Below are positions 37,113 to 46,407 of a stretch of 64,000 nt of DNA, one piece after another. Under the pieces are notes generated by a model, which searched no databases, was not told the DNA's origin, and saw only the letters and a program-made list of their open reading frames with translations. The first letter of the stretch is position 1. Each line of letters opens with the position of its first letter. The translations under genes and the position numbers were made by a program. The DNA lies in assembly GCF_037055275.1 (NCBI RefSeq), contig NZ_CP146343.1, positions 4,710,001 through 4,774,000 on the forward strand, written 5' to 3'. Origin of the DNA: Pseudomonas sp. ML2-2023-3 (lineage in GTDB: Bacteria; Pseudomonadota; Gammaproteobacteria; Pseudomonadales; Pseudomonadaceae).

Positions 37113-38720
37113 ATGAGCCAACATTTTCAACATGATGTGCTGGTGATTGGCAGCGGCGCTGCCGGCTTGAGCCTTGCGCTCACGCTACCCAGCCATATGC
37201 GTATTGCGGTCCTCAGCAAAGGCGATCTGGCCAATGGTTCGACGTTCTGGGCACAGGGCGGCGTAGCCGCAGTACTGGATGACACCGACACGGTGCAGTC
37301 TCACGTCGAAGACACCCTCAATGCTGGCGGCGGGTTATGTCATGAAGACGCTGTGCGCTTTACCGTCGAGCACAGCCGCGAAGCCATCCAGTGGCTGATC
37401 GATCAAGGCGTCCCCTTCACCCGTGATGACACCGTCGACCCCGAGCAGCCCGGCTTTGAGTTTCACCTCACCCGTGAAGGCGGCCACAGCCACCGGCGCA
37501 TCATCCATGCGGCGGATGCCACGGGTGCCGCCATTTTCAAGACGTTGCTCGAACAGGCGCGCCAGCGACCCAATATCGAACTGCTCGAACAGCGCGTCGC
37601 CGTTGATCTGATTACCGAGCGTCGACTGGGCCTGGAAGGCGATCGCTGCCTGGGGGCCTATGTACTGGATCGCGCCACGGGCGAGGTCGACACCTTTGGC
37701 TCGCGCTTCACGATTCTGGCCACGGGTGGCGCGGCCAAGGTGTATCTGTACACCAGCAACCCGGACGGCGCCTGCGGTGACGGCATCGCCATGGCCTGGC
37801 GCTCGGGGTGCCGCGTGGCAAACCTGGAGTTCAACCAGTTCCACCCTACCTGCCTGTATCACCCGCAGGCCAAAAGCTTTCTGATCACCGAAGCGCTGCG
37901 GGGCGAAGGCGCACACTTGAAGCTGCCCAACGGCGAGCGGTTCATGCAGCGCTTCGACTCCCGGGGTGAACTGGCTCCACGGGATGTCGTCGCACGCGCC
38001 ATCGACCATGAAATGAAGCGCCTTGGCATCGACTGCGTGTACCTGGACATCAGCCATGAGCCCGAAGCATTTATCAAGGCCCACTTCCCGACTGTCTATG
38101 AGCGCTGCCTGACATTCGGCATCGACATCACCAAACAGGCCATCCCGGTGGTGCCTGCGGCGCATTACACCTGCGGCGGAGTGATGGTCGACGAACATGG
38201 CCACACGGACGTACCAGGCTTGTACGCCATTGGCGAAACCAGTTTCACCGGTCTGCACGGCGCCAACCGAATGGCCAGCAACTCACTGCTGGAGTGCTTT
38301 GTATACGCCAAGTCGGCGGCGGCCGACATTCTCGCCCAACTCCCTGAAATCGCTGCGCCCGCAGCCCTGCCAAGCTGGGATGCAAGCCAGGTTACCGACT
38401 CTGACGAAGATGTGATCATCGCCCACAACTGGGATGAACTGCGGCGCTTCATGTGGGACTACGTAGGCATCGTGCGCACCAACAAGCGCCTGCAACGCGC
38501 CCAACACCGGGTGCGCCTGCTGCTGGACGAAATTGACGAGTTCTACAGCAACTACAAAGTCAGCCGCGACCTGATCGAACTGCGCAACCTGGCACAAGTC
38601 GCCGAATTGATGATCTGCAGCGCCATGGAGCGTAAAGAATCACGCGGCCTGCATTACACCCTGGACTATCCAGAGATGCTGGCGCAGGCGAAGGATACGA
38701 TCCTGACCCCGACCCGGTGA
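37113..38720 (+). CDS. nadB: L-aspartate oxidase
   Basis: The product has 535 residues. It oxidises aspartate to iminoaspartate, the first step of de novo NAD synthesis. The FAD-binding motif is [17 protein letters not shown] at the N-terminus. [34 protein letters not shown] and [13 protein letters not shown] are family signatures. The start at 37113 (MSQHFQHDV) follows AGAAGA. It is divergent from algU, the usual Pseudomonas arrangement. A terminator follows. Confidence 0.95.
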   Translation: MSQHFQHDVLVIGSGAAGLSLALTLPSHMRIAVLSKGDLANGSTFWAQGGVAAVLDDTDTVQSHVEDTLNAGGGLCHEDAVRFTVEHSREAIQWLIDQGVPFTRDDTVDPEQPGFEFHLTREGGHSHRRIIHAADATGAAIFKTLLEQARQRPNIELLEQRVAVDLITERRLGLEGDRCLGAYVLDRATGEVDTFGSRFTILATGGAAKVYLYTSNPDGACGDGIAMAWRSGCRVANLEFNQFHPTCLYHPQAKSFLITEALRGEGAHLKLPNGERFMQRFDSRGELAPRDVVARAIDHEMKRLGIDCVYLDISHEPEAFIKAHFPTVYERCLTFGIDITKQAIPVVPAAHYTCGGVMVDEHGHTDVPGLYAIGETSFTGLHGANRMASNSLLECFVYAKSAAADILAQLPEIAAPAALPSWDASQVTDSDEDVIIAHNWDELRRFMWDYVGIVRTNKRLQRAQHRVRLLLDEIDEFYSNYKVSRDLIELRNLAQVAELMICSAMERKESRGLHYTLDYPEMLAQAKDTILTPTR

Positions 38721-38739
38721 GGCACGTCAGGTACGAGAA

Positions 38740-38777
38740 CGCGGCACCGCTCGAGACAGCGTTGCTGCGTTTTTTTT
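38740..38777 (+). terminator. Terminator after nadB
   Basis: CGCGGCA and TGCTGCG form the outer stem (one G-T wobble), CGCT-CGAGAC-AGCG the inner one, followed by eight T. Confidence 0.82.
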
Positions 38778-39024
38778 CACGGTGAACAACAGTCCCACCT
38801 GCAGCCAGGACAAGCGCGCCAGAGCGCAACCAGTCTGGCAACGCCCTCTCAAGCAGCATCCTGAATTAGCGACAGTTCCGGCAAGAACTAGGATACGTCC
38901 TACATATTTAACATCTAAACATTGCTAGCTTTTTCGGTTTTAGCTTTCCACGCGCACTACGGGCCAATCGTTCGCCTGCTCAGTGCCTGTGGTCCGCGCC
39001 ATATGACTGAAAAAGGAACACTGG
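38778..39024. other. Promoter region of the effector island
   Basis: No gene is seen. The right half is AT-rich (TACATATTTAACATCTAAACATTGCTAGC at about 38899-38928) and probably holds the promoter for the 39025-45568 gene set. No specific operator was found. Confidence 0.4.
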
Positions 39025-39246
39025 ATGTTCAACCCACGCCCTCAAACCCGTTTCAACCTGACCGCAAGCGTCTTCAAGCACCCTTCCTTCACCCACCAAA
39101 AATCCTTTAGCGCGCCCTCTTGTTTTGATCTGGAACGGGTCACCGAACGTGCTGATCTGAATATCGAAAGCCTGCAACCTCAAGTCCTTGAAAAGGGCCT
39201 CTCCAGCAAAAAAGGTGTTTGCCTGATTGAAGGAGCCGCAGCATGA
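39025..39246 (+). CDS. Remnant of VgrG N-terminus (73 residues)
   Basis: The start MFNPRPQTRFNLT and the later CFDLERVTERADLNIESL resemble the first 60 residues of Pseudomonas VgrG spike proteins, which begin MFNP..(E/Q)T.F.LT and have a FELELVSERPDLDLESL-type segment. The rest of VgrG (over 600 residues) is absent. A good site, AAAAGGA, lies 8 bases before the ATG, and the stop codon overlaps the next start (ATGA). It is therefore a translated mini-gene left by deletion of a vgrG, kept perhaps because it couples translation to the adaptor gene. The homology is judged by eye. Confidence 0.55.
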   Translation: MFNPRPQTRFNLTASVFKHPSFTHQKSFSAPSCFDLERVTERADLNIESLQPQVLEKGLSSKKGVCLIEGAAA

Positions 39247-40100
39247 CCCAGATTGCGGCGCAACAATGGATGGCCGAGCAACGCCACCTCGGGCGCTCTG
39301 TATGTTTGATTCTGGACTCACTGGACGAACTCACCGCCCGTAACGGCCTGTTGAACAACAGGGCACCTGAGCTGTATTGCAGCATTTACCGCGAAACGTC
39401 GGCTGCCGATATGGCAGACAATGGGCCTTTTCTGTTTCTTATCGACAACCCTGAAGACAAGCACTTGAGCGAGTTGCTCAAAGCGCCTGAAAGGAACTGG
39501 GGCTGGCTTGCCAGTGTTGCACCTGAGGCAGGGCTACAGGCGCTGGTCAAACATTGGCGCGACCGCATGATTTTCGGCGTCCGGCCCCATCGAGGGATTT
39601 ATCGTTTCCATGACAACCGGGTGCTGGCCCGCGCACTGCAGCACTTAACCACTGCAACGGTTGCGGGGTATTTAGGGCCCGCTATCAGCGTCTGCTACTG
39701 GCAAGGGGAGCACTGGGAAACACTCGGCAACCCGGCACCGGGTAACCATCCAGTTCCTGAAAGCCCTGTCTGGAATGACTTTCCCATGGAGGCCGATCAG
39801 CGCGCTAGCACGCGCGAGGCCAATGCCCACCGTTACCTGCTGGCCAGGCATCTTGAAGCCTATGCCCGAATTGCCGAACAACAAGACCCGGAACTATGGC
39901 TCAGTACTCTATTGGCCCAGGCCAACACCTGGGGTTGGCAGGCGTCTGAGCAGTTGGAGTTTTTGCTCGTTCAGCGTTTAAAGACTACCACTGACCCACT
40001 TGCACAGCGCTGGGAGGCGCGCCCTGGTGAAAGTCCTGATGCTCATTTCCAGCGAGTTTTTCAGGAAGTGCAGTTTTGGCAAGGCGATGGCCCTTTATGA
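39243..40100 (+). CDS. DUF4123 adaptor (type VI effector chaperone)
   Basis: The product has 285 residues. The DUF4123 domain spans about 18-140 (CLILDSLDELTARNGLL, FLFLIDNP, HWRDRMIFGVRPHRGIYRFHDNRVLARAL). A helical tail follows (ASTREANAHRYLLARHLEAYARIAEQQDPELW). Such proteins load a cognate effector onto VgrG for type VI secretion. Start overlaps the upstream remnant by 4 bases and its stop overlaps the lipoprotein start, so all three are coupled. The lipase at 43379 is the likely client. Confidence 0.85.
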   Translation: MTQIAAQQWMAEQRHLGRSVCLILDSLDELTARNGLLNNRAPELYCSIYRETSAADMADNGPFLFLIDNPEDKHLSELLKAPERNWGWLASVAPEAGLQALVKHWRDRMIFGVRPHRGIYRFHDNRVLARALQHLTTATVAGYLGPAISVCYWQGEHWETLGNPAPGNHPVPESPVWNDFPMEADQRASTREANAHRYLLARHLEAYARIAEQQDPELWLSTLLAQANTWGWQASEQLEFLLVQRLKTTTDPLAQRWEARPGESPDAHFQRVFQEVQFWQGDGPL

Positions 40101-40834
40101 AAGCAATGATTAAAGCGCTGTTCCTGGGGACCTGCGCACTGTCAACGACTGGATGTTTTGCTGACAAGTCAGACAGTTTTATTTTTACGGCTGATCTGCC
40201 TCCAAGTTTTGCTTATTACGCAGTGGCCAAGTACGCGCCCGCCAAGGGAGAAACTTGTACCGTCACCCTTGATGACAATCCATACCTCGGTTTCAACAGA
40301 GAGTGGCGAACAGCATACAAACCAGAATCTAAAATACCGATTTACCGCACAGTCAAAGGCTGCCGACTGGCCATCTATAAAATTGACCTGGAAATCAATG
40401 CCACTTATGGAGCTGACTATGGAAACTTCAGCGGAGATACAACCGCAGTCGTTATCAGGGAGGAACTGAAAATTCAATACAAAGGAACTTTTGATACTAA
40501 TGGAGAAAGCACCATAAAGGGTCATTGCCAATGGTTGTTTCGGACAGTAGGCCCCAAGCGATATATAAGAAAACTCCTCGACTGCAAAAAAATTGACGAT
40601 AAAGGTTTGGTGACTAAAGGACGACCCGTAGGGGCTTACACCCTGGATCAACTACCGGGGAAAACTGTGAAGCTGAAGATCACGTTGGACAAAGAGGAAA
40701 AACCCGGCTGGGGAGATACATGGTTCAAGGTCCCCAATGGCTGGAAACGCTGTAAGCGCTCCATGAACCCCACATTCAAAGTCACCACCTGTCCCAGACG
40801 CGGCGCCTCATATTTCTCTACCTGTGGCACATAA
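40097..40834 (+). pseudogene. Putative immunity lipoprotein, 3' end replaced by IS66
   Basis: The present open frame is 245 residues. A lipoprotein signal (MIKALFLGTCALSTTGCF) with lipobox TTGC anchors it in the periplasm. No family is recognised. The first 219 codons are original; from base 40752 the frame reads IS66 sequence and adds 26 foreign residues. Removing the IS and one target copy joins codon 219 to sequence at 43250-43366, restoring 38 further residues with three Cys (YCDG, SCTI, GCTE) and a stop codon 12 bases before the lipase start. Base composition is more AT-rich than the surroundings. A periplasmic immunity role against the lipase is inferred from position. Confidence 0.75.
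40744..40751. repeat. Target-site duplication, left copy (IS66)
   Basis: GAAACGCT directly precedes the left inverted repeat and is repeated at 43240-43247; 8 bases is the standard IS66 duplication. Confidence 0.95.
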
Positions 40835-40865
40835 ATAGCTCGCTTACCATTTTGCTGACATAAGA

Positions 40866-40964
40866 ATGCCAATGTTTGGCTATTTTAGTGGCACGAAAAT
40901 GTCAAAGTTTGGTTATTTCAGTGGCACAAAAATGCCAAGGCCAGGTATTTCAGCTGGTACAAAA
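40866..40964. repeat. Three 33-bp tandem repeats inside IS66
   Basis: Units at 40866, 40899 and 40932 share TG.CAA..TTTGG.TATTT.AGTGGCAC.AAAA, the third more diverged. A fourth decayed unit may follow. They resemble multiple terminal repeats of other IS families (IS21-like), so they may be a nested remnant, or they may be part of this IS66's end. Confidence 0.75.
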
Positions 40965-41059
40965 GATGGGCCCCATTTCTGTGGCGTTTAAATGCCATTC
41001 AAATGCCACGGAAATCCAGAAATACGCCCTATCTGTGCTCATGTGAGCCATTTTTGACC

Positions 41060-41098
41060 TGTACCGGGGGTAGGACTATTTTTGTACCGGGGGTAGGA
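41060..41098. repeat. Direct repeat of a 16-base motif inside IS66
   Basis: TGTACCGGGGGTAGGA occurs at 41060-41075 and 41083-41098, 23 bases apart, followed by slightly different T-rich sequence. It lies in the same non-coding tail as the 33-base repeats. Confidence 0.8.
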
Positions 41099-41234
41099 TT
41101 TTCTGTTTTACAGGGCTTTCGAGGCCCAAAAAACGTCCCGAATCTATTACGTGCATGGTGGATTTGGCGGTACAGCAAAGGATATCGAAGGGGCTCGATA
41201 GCATACGATCCAATCACCCACGATAGGGTCAGGC

Positions 41235-42779
41235 TTAACGTCGTATCTCTGGCGAACAGTTCCACGGCAGCAGTGCTTCATAGTCCGCCACCGACTGCGC
41301 ATGTGGTAACTGCTCCAGTACGTGGCGCAGCCACGTATAGGGCTCTTGGCCGTTGACCTTGGCGGTCTCCACCAGGCTGTATATCTGAGCACTGGCGGTA
41401 GCGCCTTTGGGCGTGTCGCTGAACAGCCACGCCTTACGACCGATAACGAACGGTTTTATCGCCCTTTCGGCCGCATTGTTGTCGATAGGTAAAAAACCGG
41501 CTTCCACGTAGCGTTCCAGCCGGCTCCAGTTGCTGGCCAGGTAGTTAACTGCCTTGCCCAGAACACTTTGAGGGGTGACCTGAGGCTGCGTTTTTTCCAG
41601 CCAGCCTTTCAACTGGGCCAGGATCGGCAGGCTCTTTTCCTGACGGACAATAAAACGCTGCTCATCACTGGCATCCTTGAGTTCACGCTCGATGCCGTAC
41701 AACTTGTTAATCATCGTCAGTGCAATATCGGCGCGACCTGTCTTGCCTTTGGGTTGCATTTTTTGCGCGTCAACGAACTTGCGCCGCGCATGGGCCATAC
41801 ACGCCAGCCGCTCCACACCCGGCTGCAACGCCAACGCGTTATATCCCGCGTAATCGTCGGTCATCACGTAACCACGATAACTTTCCAGCAGACGCAACGG
41901 CACGTCCTGCGCACGGCTGGAGGTGTAGTCGAACAGCACGACTTTTCGGTCTGGCGGCCCGCTGGCCTGCACCCACATCCAGGATTGGCTGGTAGGGTCT
42001 CGATCCGGTTCTTTCAGTACCTGAACACGGGTTTCATCGCAGTGGATGACCGGGCTTTCCAGCAACCGGTCGCGCATCAAATTCAGCAACGGTTGTAAGT
42101 GCTCGCCGCACTGGATAACCCAGCGAGCGAGAGTCTGACGCGGGATATCGATACCATGCCGGCTCAGAACCGTTTCGAAACGATGCAGGGGTAAGCCATC
42201 GACGTACTTCGTGGTCAGCAGCATGGCCAGAACGCTTGGACTGGCCATGCTCTTTTCGATCAGTTGAGCCGGCTTGTCGGCGGTGACCGGTGCCGCTTCG
42301 CAGCCACGGCAACCGTAAACCTTGCGGATATGTTTGATGACACGGATCTGCATCGGCACGATATCCAGCTGTTCGCTGATTTCTTCGCTGATCACGTGCT
42401 TGCGGCAACCGCAGGCACAGGCCAGTTCGTGCTCGGGCAGTTCGTGGATGACTTCGATGCGCGGTAGATCAGCTGACAGTGGCTTGCGTTTGCCACGAGG
42501 AGGGGTCGGAGCAACCACTTCTTCGTCAGCGTCGCCGATTGAAGGCATCGGCTCGCTTTCGGGCTCGTTGAATAACGCGAGTTGTGGGGTGTTGGGTTCA
42601 ACGGTCTGCTCGGATTTACGCCCGAATAAACGGTCGCGCAGCAACTTGATCTGCTCTTTTAGATCGACGATATGAGTCTGGTATGCCTCAGCCGTTACCT
42701 GCTGACGGCTGAGTGCCTCAAGCAACATTTGCTTGAGCAGAATAGGGTCATCAGGGAGGTCTTCGGGCATCAAATTCAT
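41235..42779 (-). CDS. tnpC: IS66 transposase TnpC
   Basis: The product has 514 residues. The N-terminus has a coiled coil (about 15-55, [25 protein letters not shown]), then a zinc-binding Cys pattern (CACGCRK, YGCRGCE) and the DDE domain with [38 protein letters not shown] and the IS66 C-terminal signature [20 protein letters not shown]. No frameshift is visible. tnpB ends 16 bases upstream. Confidence 0.95.
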   Translation of the reverse strand: MNLMPEDLPDDPILLKQMLLEALSRQQVTAEAYQTHIVDLKEQIKLLRDRLFGRKSEQTVEPNTPQLALFNEPESEPMPSIGDADEEVVAPTPPRGKRKPLSADLPRIEVIHELPEHELACACGCRKHVISEEISEQLDIVPMQIRVIKHIRKVYGCRGCEAAPVTADKPAQLIEKSMASPSVLAMLLTTKYVDGLPLHRFETVLSRHGIDIPRQTLARWVIQCGEHLQPLLNLMRDRLLESPVIHCDETRVQVLKEPDRDPTSQSWMWVQASGPPDRKVVLFDYTSSRAQDVPLRLLESYRGYVMTDDYAGYNALALQPGVERLACMAHARRKFVDAQKMQPKGKTGRADIALTMINKLYGIERELKDASDEQRFIVRQEKSLPILAQLKGWLEKTQPQVTPQSVLGKAVNYLASNWSRLERYVEAGFLPIDNNAAERAIKPFVIGRKAWLFSDTPKGATASAQIYSLVETAKVNGQEPYTWLRHVLEQLPHAQSVADYEALLPWNCSPEIRR

Positions 42780-42795
42780 GCCCGGATTATACCTG

Positions 42796-43155
42796 TTAAG
42801 CGACGAATCTTGGCGTTAAAACCTTGTGAGGACGGTTGCACCAGAGATCAAATCCATCCAATAGCCAGTTCAGTTCCTGAACGGTCAGCACGATAGCCTC
42901 GTCCACCTCATCAGGTGAGATTTTAAAACGCTCGGACTCCAGACGCTTGAGCCAAAGGCAGAAGCCGTTGCGCTCCCAGTACAACACTTTGACGCGGTTA
43001 CGGTGGCGATTCAGGAAAACAAAGAGCACGGGGTCAAACACCGCGACCTTGATATCCAGTTCGACCAGCGCAGCCAGGCCATCGATGGACTTTCGAAAGT
43101 CTACCGGCTTTGGATAGAGGTACACTTTTTCAACGCTGGCATTGGGACGCATCAT
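42796..43155 (-). CDS. tnpB: IS66 accessory protein TnpB
   Basis: The product has 119 residues of the IS66 Orf2 family: [63 protein letters not shown] lies before the ATG. It is required for transposition of IS66 elements. The usual upstream tnpA is absent. Confidence 0.94.
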   Translation of the reverse strand: MMRPNASVEKVYLYPKPVDFRKSIDGLAALVELDIKVAVFDPVLFVFLNRHRNRVKVLYWERNGFCLWLKRLESERFKISPDEVDEAIVLTVQELNWLLDGFDLWCNRPHKVLTPRFVA

Positions 43156-43239
43156 GGTGATTGGCTCCTGCTGGAAATAGGGAGCACAGCATCAGCCGTC
43201 AGCTATCCGCTTGGAATGTGGGGTTCGTGGAGCGGATAC

Positions 43240-43247
43240 GAAACGCT
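43240..43247. repeat. Target-site duplication, right copy (IS66)
   Basis: GAAACGCT directly follows the right inverted repeat and matches 40744-40751. Confidence 0.95.
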
Positions 43248-43366
43248 GTATTGGGGAAGGCCTCGAAGATCAGCGAGGTTACTGTGATGGAAATCATAAG
43301 GACTTCAGCAGCTTTTTGATGCCTGACGGGCGTAGCTGCACTATTTATCCTGGCTGCACTGAATAA
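43240..43366 (+). pseudogene. Detached 3' end of the lipoprotein gene
   Basis: Read in the frame of the broken gene, this stretch encodes (after WKRC) IGEGLEDQRGYCDGNHKDFS, then SFLMPDGRSCTIYPGCTE and TAA. It has no start codon or promoter of its own. The stop codon overlaps AAGGA, the lipase ribosome site, showing former translational coupling of lipoprotein and lipase. Confidence 0.85.
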
Positions 43367-43378
43367 GGAAACTAAAAA

Positions 43379-45568
43379 ATGACCACTTTTGATGAAGAGG
43401 TGAAACACCCTCTGAACAGTCGCATGTTCGCCTGCCCTGCCCAAGGAAATTGGACCAGCTTCAAGTTTGTTGATGAATTAGGTGAGGGACTGTCTTATGC
43501 GGGGCTGAACTACAGCGTTATTGATTCAGAAGGCCAATTATATAAAGGCACCTTGGACCGCTCAGGTGCAGGAAAAGTAGACAACCATTTTTCTGGCCCA
43601 ATTTCCATAACTCTTGCACAGAATTATACCGACAAGGCCCTACCCTATAAGGACTTAATACAACGGGACCACTACCCTCTCCCCATAACAGAGCTGCAAG
43701 TTCGTGCCGAACAAACCCGTTACTTTCATAACGACGGCTCACGCACTCAAAGTAACCCCGCCCAAGCCAGTGCAGATTTTTTCTGCCAAGTTGAAGTTCG
43801 CCATCTGGTTAAACACGTCGCACATTTACCGCCCGAGGTTGAAGCTCACTATCCGCCCAATAAACACTGGGCCAAGCTGATGCGCGAGCATGGCAAACAA
43901 GGCGTCCGCCTACTTCCAAATAAACATAACGTACTGGAAGTGCGCCCTTTACGGGCCCTGCGCCCGATGCTCTCCACCGACTCGCAGTTCTGTGCGCTGA
44001 ATCTGTATCAGCTCGCCCTTATGGCTACCTTGAGCTACAACCCGTTTGGTCAGCAGCCTGAGAAGCCGCCCATCAGAGAGAAGACTGTAAGTTTCCCTGT
44101 ACAGCCGAGCATGGGTAACTGGTTTGGCGACGCTCTGGCCAGGTTTGATGAAATTTGGAAAGTAGACCCTGGGCAAACCAGTGCCTACTACCCGTTATAC
44201 GAAGACGTTCCGTATTCAAAGCGCCTTGAAATCGCACCCTTCGACCCCGACCTGTACCCGGCTAATAGCCCGGATTTAGGTGAGGAGCAAGAAACCCCTG
44301 CCAAGATTCATTTTCTGGATGACCGCGGCCAGAAAAATGATACCGACACCCAAGCCTTTATCACCCATAACGACGAGTTGGTGCTGATTTCTGTGCGTGG
44401 TACCAGTGAATTACTCGCAGATGCGCTTCGAGACGCCGATGCTTTCCAAACCCCTTTTGGAAAAGAAGGCCTGGGCAAGGTCCACCGTGGGTTCTATGAC
44501 GCTGCGCTGAAAGTCTATGAGCTTTCGATCAAGTACCTCGACAAGTTCCATACCGGACAGAAGCTGATCATTTGCGGCCATAGCCTGGGTGGGGCAATTT
44601 CCTTACTGCTCTCGGAGATGCTGCGGCGCCAGAAAGAATATGAAGTTGACATCGTGCTGTACACCTACGGCGCCCCAAGAGCAGCAGACAGCACTTTTGT
44701 AAAAAGCGCTGCCGATCTGGTGCATTACCGCATGGTCAACCATAACGACCCGGTACCCAGCGTGCCGGCACCCTGGATGAACACCAAGCCCAGGGTGTAC
44801 CTCCCGGGAGCGGCACTCACTTTCTTTAACGCGCCTCTGGGCATCGCAGGCTTTGTCGCGGGCATTGCCAACTTGACCGGCGAGCCTTACGAGCATCACG
44901 GCACCTTGCAACACTTTATGCCGGTAGCGTTCGGCGCAAACAAAATGTCCTCGATTATGTGGGAACCCGGCTGCGACACCATTACCGAGCATGCGGCCTG
45001 TACTCTGGCCATTCATCAGAACAATGGGCTACCTGAAAGGTCGGGGTTCATTTCCCAGATTTTTGACGCGGACAACCATTCAATGGTCGGCGGCTATATC
45101 CCCGGTTGCTGGGCTGCCCTGCGGCGTTGGCAAGAAGCCCTGAAACTCAAGCGCTCTCTGGTGACCTATGATGAGTTCGAGCACATCAGAATTGCTCTGG
45201 CAACAATCACGGAACAACTGCGCTCCAAGCGCCGCATGCTCAGCGACTCTCCTACCCCCTACAACCGGGCCATCGAACTGACCATCGATGCGCTCAATCG
45301 TGAGATCGACAAGGTACACATGACCTTCGAGCGCTTGAAACGCCTGCAGCAAAGCACAATCAACGAGGCCCGTGTTTACGGCGCGTTTTCAACACAGCCC
45401 GACCTGCTGTCAGAGTGCCTGTTGCGCTGGGATGCTCATCCGGAAAACAAGGTCCCGGAACAACTGGCCATGGCCCCCACCGCAGACGCCAATCATGAAC
45501 GGTTGGGCTTGCTCCACGGACGCGTCATTGGTACGCCCTTTACCGTCAGTATTGATTCACTGTTCTAG
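43379..45568 (+). CDS. Class-3 lipase, probable type VI secretion effector
   Basis: The product has 729 residues, no signal peptide. The Lipase_3 alpha/beta hydrolase core lies at about 310-480: VRGTSEL (oxyanion region), GKVHRGFYDAALKV and the nucleophile Ser402 in ICGHSLGGAISLL; an Asp (VNHNDPVPSVP) and a later His complete the triad. This is the Tle2-like layout of phospholipase effectors. A helical C-terminal part follows (about 590-690). DUF4123 adaptor and lipoprotein genes upstream support type VI delivery. IS66 now cuts it from the island's promoter, so expression depends on read-through or a promoter at the IS end. Confidence 0.82.
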   Translation: MTTFDEEVKHPLNSRMFACPAQGNWTSFKFVDELGEGLSYAGLNYSVIDSEGQLYKGTLDRSGAGKVDNHFSGPISITLAQNYTDKALPYKDLIQRDHYPLPITELQVRAEQTRYFHNDGSRTQSNPAQASADFFCQVEVRHLVKHVAHLPPEVEAHYPPNKHWAKLMREHGKQGVRLLPNKHNVLEVRPLRALRPMLSTDSQFCALNLYQLALMATLSYNPFGQQPEKPPIREKTVSFPVQPSMGNWFGDALARFDEIWKVDPGQTSAYYPLYEDVPYSKRLEIAPFDPDLYPANSPDLGEEQETPAKIHFLDDRGQKNDTDTQAFITHNDELVLISVRGTSELLADALRDADAFQTPFGKEGLGKVHRGFYDAALKVYELSIKYLDKFHTGQKLIICGHSLGGAISLLLSEMLRRQKEYEVDIVLYTYGAPRAADSTFVKSAADLVHYRMVNHNDPVPSVPAPWMNTKPRVYLPGAALTFFNAPLGIAGFVAGIANLTGEPYEHHGTLQHFMPVAFGANKMSSIMWEPGCDTITEHAACTLAIHQNNGLPERSGFISQIFDADNHSMVGGYIPGCWAALRRWQEALKLKRSLVTYDEFEHIRIALATITEQLRSKRRMLSDSPTPYNRAIELTIDALNREIDKVHMTFERLKRLQQSTINEARVYGAFSTQPDLLSECLLRWDAHPENKVPEQLAMAPTADANHERLGLLHGRVIGTPFTVSIDSLF

Positions 45569-45578
45569 GCCCTGGGCA

Positions 45579-46031
45579 CTATTCGGGTGCCAGCCACCTA
45601 CGCCGACTGAACTTCAGTCGCACGCGCAAGCGTCGGTGCTGATCCGGCGCCAGCGCATCTGCCGGGATGCACACCGCCCGCACCCGCCACTCATCGCGTA
45701 CACGAAAGCGCACGATCACGACCCAGGGCAGCGCCAGGCTGTCACGGCGCAACTGCACGGCCTGCCAGCCCTTGTCACGACTCCATAACTGCCAGCCATC
45801 GGCATCATGGCGCAATCGGGTTACGGCACTGGCGTGGGTCAGTCGAATATGCCGTGGCAGCGCCCAAACCCCATGGGCCAGGCACAACAAAGCGCCAAGC
45901 ACACGTGCCCAGACAGGTATTGAAAGAAGGCAGATTGAGATCAGCGCCAGGGCCTGGGCTGCAAGATAAGCCGCCAGCAATTGCCCGCAGGCATGCCAGC
46001 GGCATTCAAAATAATTACTTGGGCTGGACAC
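45579..46031 (-). CDS. ygfX: YgfX (CptA) membrane protein
   Basis: The product has 150 residues, with a two-helix hairpin near residues 14-58 ([19 protein letters not shown] and [17 protein letters not shown]) and a cytoplasmic tail ending [11 protein letters not shown]. In E. coli the partner of SdhE is a membrane protein of this family reported as a toxin affecting division proteins; that activity is disputed. It overlaps the end of sdhE by 17 bases, the usual sdhE-ygfX pair. It ends 10 bases from the convergent lipase gene. Confidence 0.85.
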   Translation of the reverse strand: MSSPSNYFECRWHACGQLLAAYLAAQALALISICLLSIPVWARVLGALLCLAHGVWALPRHIRLTHASAVTRLRHDADGWQLWSRDKGWQAVQLRRDSLALPWVVIVRFRVRDEWRVRAVCIPADALAPDQHRRLRVRLKFSRRRWLAPE

Positions 46032-46269
46032 GATCCAGAATCATGCGAACCATGCGCTGCAGCTCAGGGTCTTCAGACTCGGCGCGCTCCATGAACCAGC
46101 CAAACATGTCCTGGTCTTCACATTCCAGCAGCTTGCGATAGCATTCGCGGTCCACGTCGTTAAGGGTGGCATACACCTCCTTGACGAAAGGCACCAGCAG
46201 CACGTCCAGTTCAAGCATGCCGCGACGGCTGTGCCAGTAGAGACGATTGAGTTCAACATCTTCGACCAT
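46015..46269 (-). CDS. sdhE: FAD assembly factor SdhE
   Basis: The product has 84 residues. It helps attach FAD covalently to succinate dehydrogenase. The family signature [17 protein letters not shown] with RGxxE is present, as is [15 protein letters not shown] lies before the ATG. It overlaps ygfX and is divergent from ygfZ, the typical gammaproteobacterial order. Confidence 0.94.
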   Translation of the reverse strand: MVEDVELNRLYWHSRRGMLELDVLLVPFVKEVYATLNDVDRECYRKLLECEDQDMFGWFMERAESEDPELQRMVRMILDRVQPK

Positions 46270-46407
46270 GGAGCGCTCCTCAAATAGAGCGCAAGTATAC
46301 AGGCCGATCCGTCATAGAACAGTCGGCTTTGGTCGGCCCCTGGAACTACCCATTTGCAGGGCACACCTCTATGATGTGTCCCAGACATTTTTTACCTGCG
46401 ATGACCC

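Larger units (their letters stand above)
40752..43239 (-). mobile_element. IS66-family insertion sequence
   Basis: The element is 2488 bases. The ends are inverted repeats: left GTAAGCGCTCCATGAACCCC, right (minus strand) GTATCCGCTCCACGAACCCC, both continuing ACATTC, with 4 mismatches over about 29 bases and the family's GTA start. It carries tnpB and tnpC on the minus strand but no tnpA: only 84 bases lie between tnpB and the right end. About 480 bases between the left end and the tnpC stop are non-coding and hold tandem repeats. It interrupts the lipoprotein gene and separates the lipase from its upstream partners. Confidence 0.93.

Noticed and set aside
40097..40834. Lipoprotein gene considered intact
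   Set aside because: The 8-base duplications and inverted repeats place the IS66 end inside it, and the original 3' end is found past the element in the correct frame.
40866..40964. Tandem repeats considered as a CRISPR array
   Set aside because: The 33-base units are directly adjacent with no spacers and diverge from one another; no cas gene is near.
43199..43444. Minus-strand frame as a missing IS66 tnpA
   Set aside because: It crosses the IS66 right end and target duplication, so it cannot be part of the element, and it has no TnpA motif.
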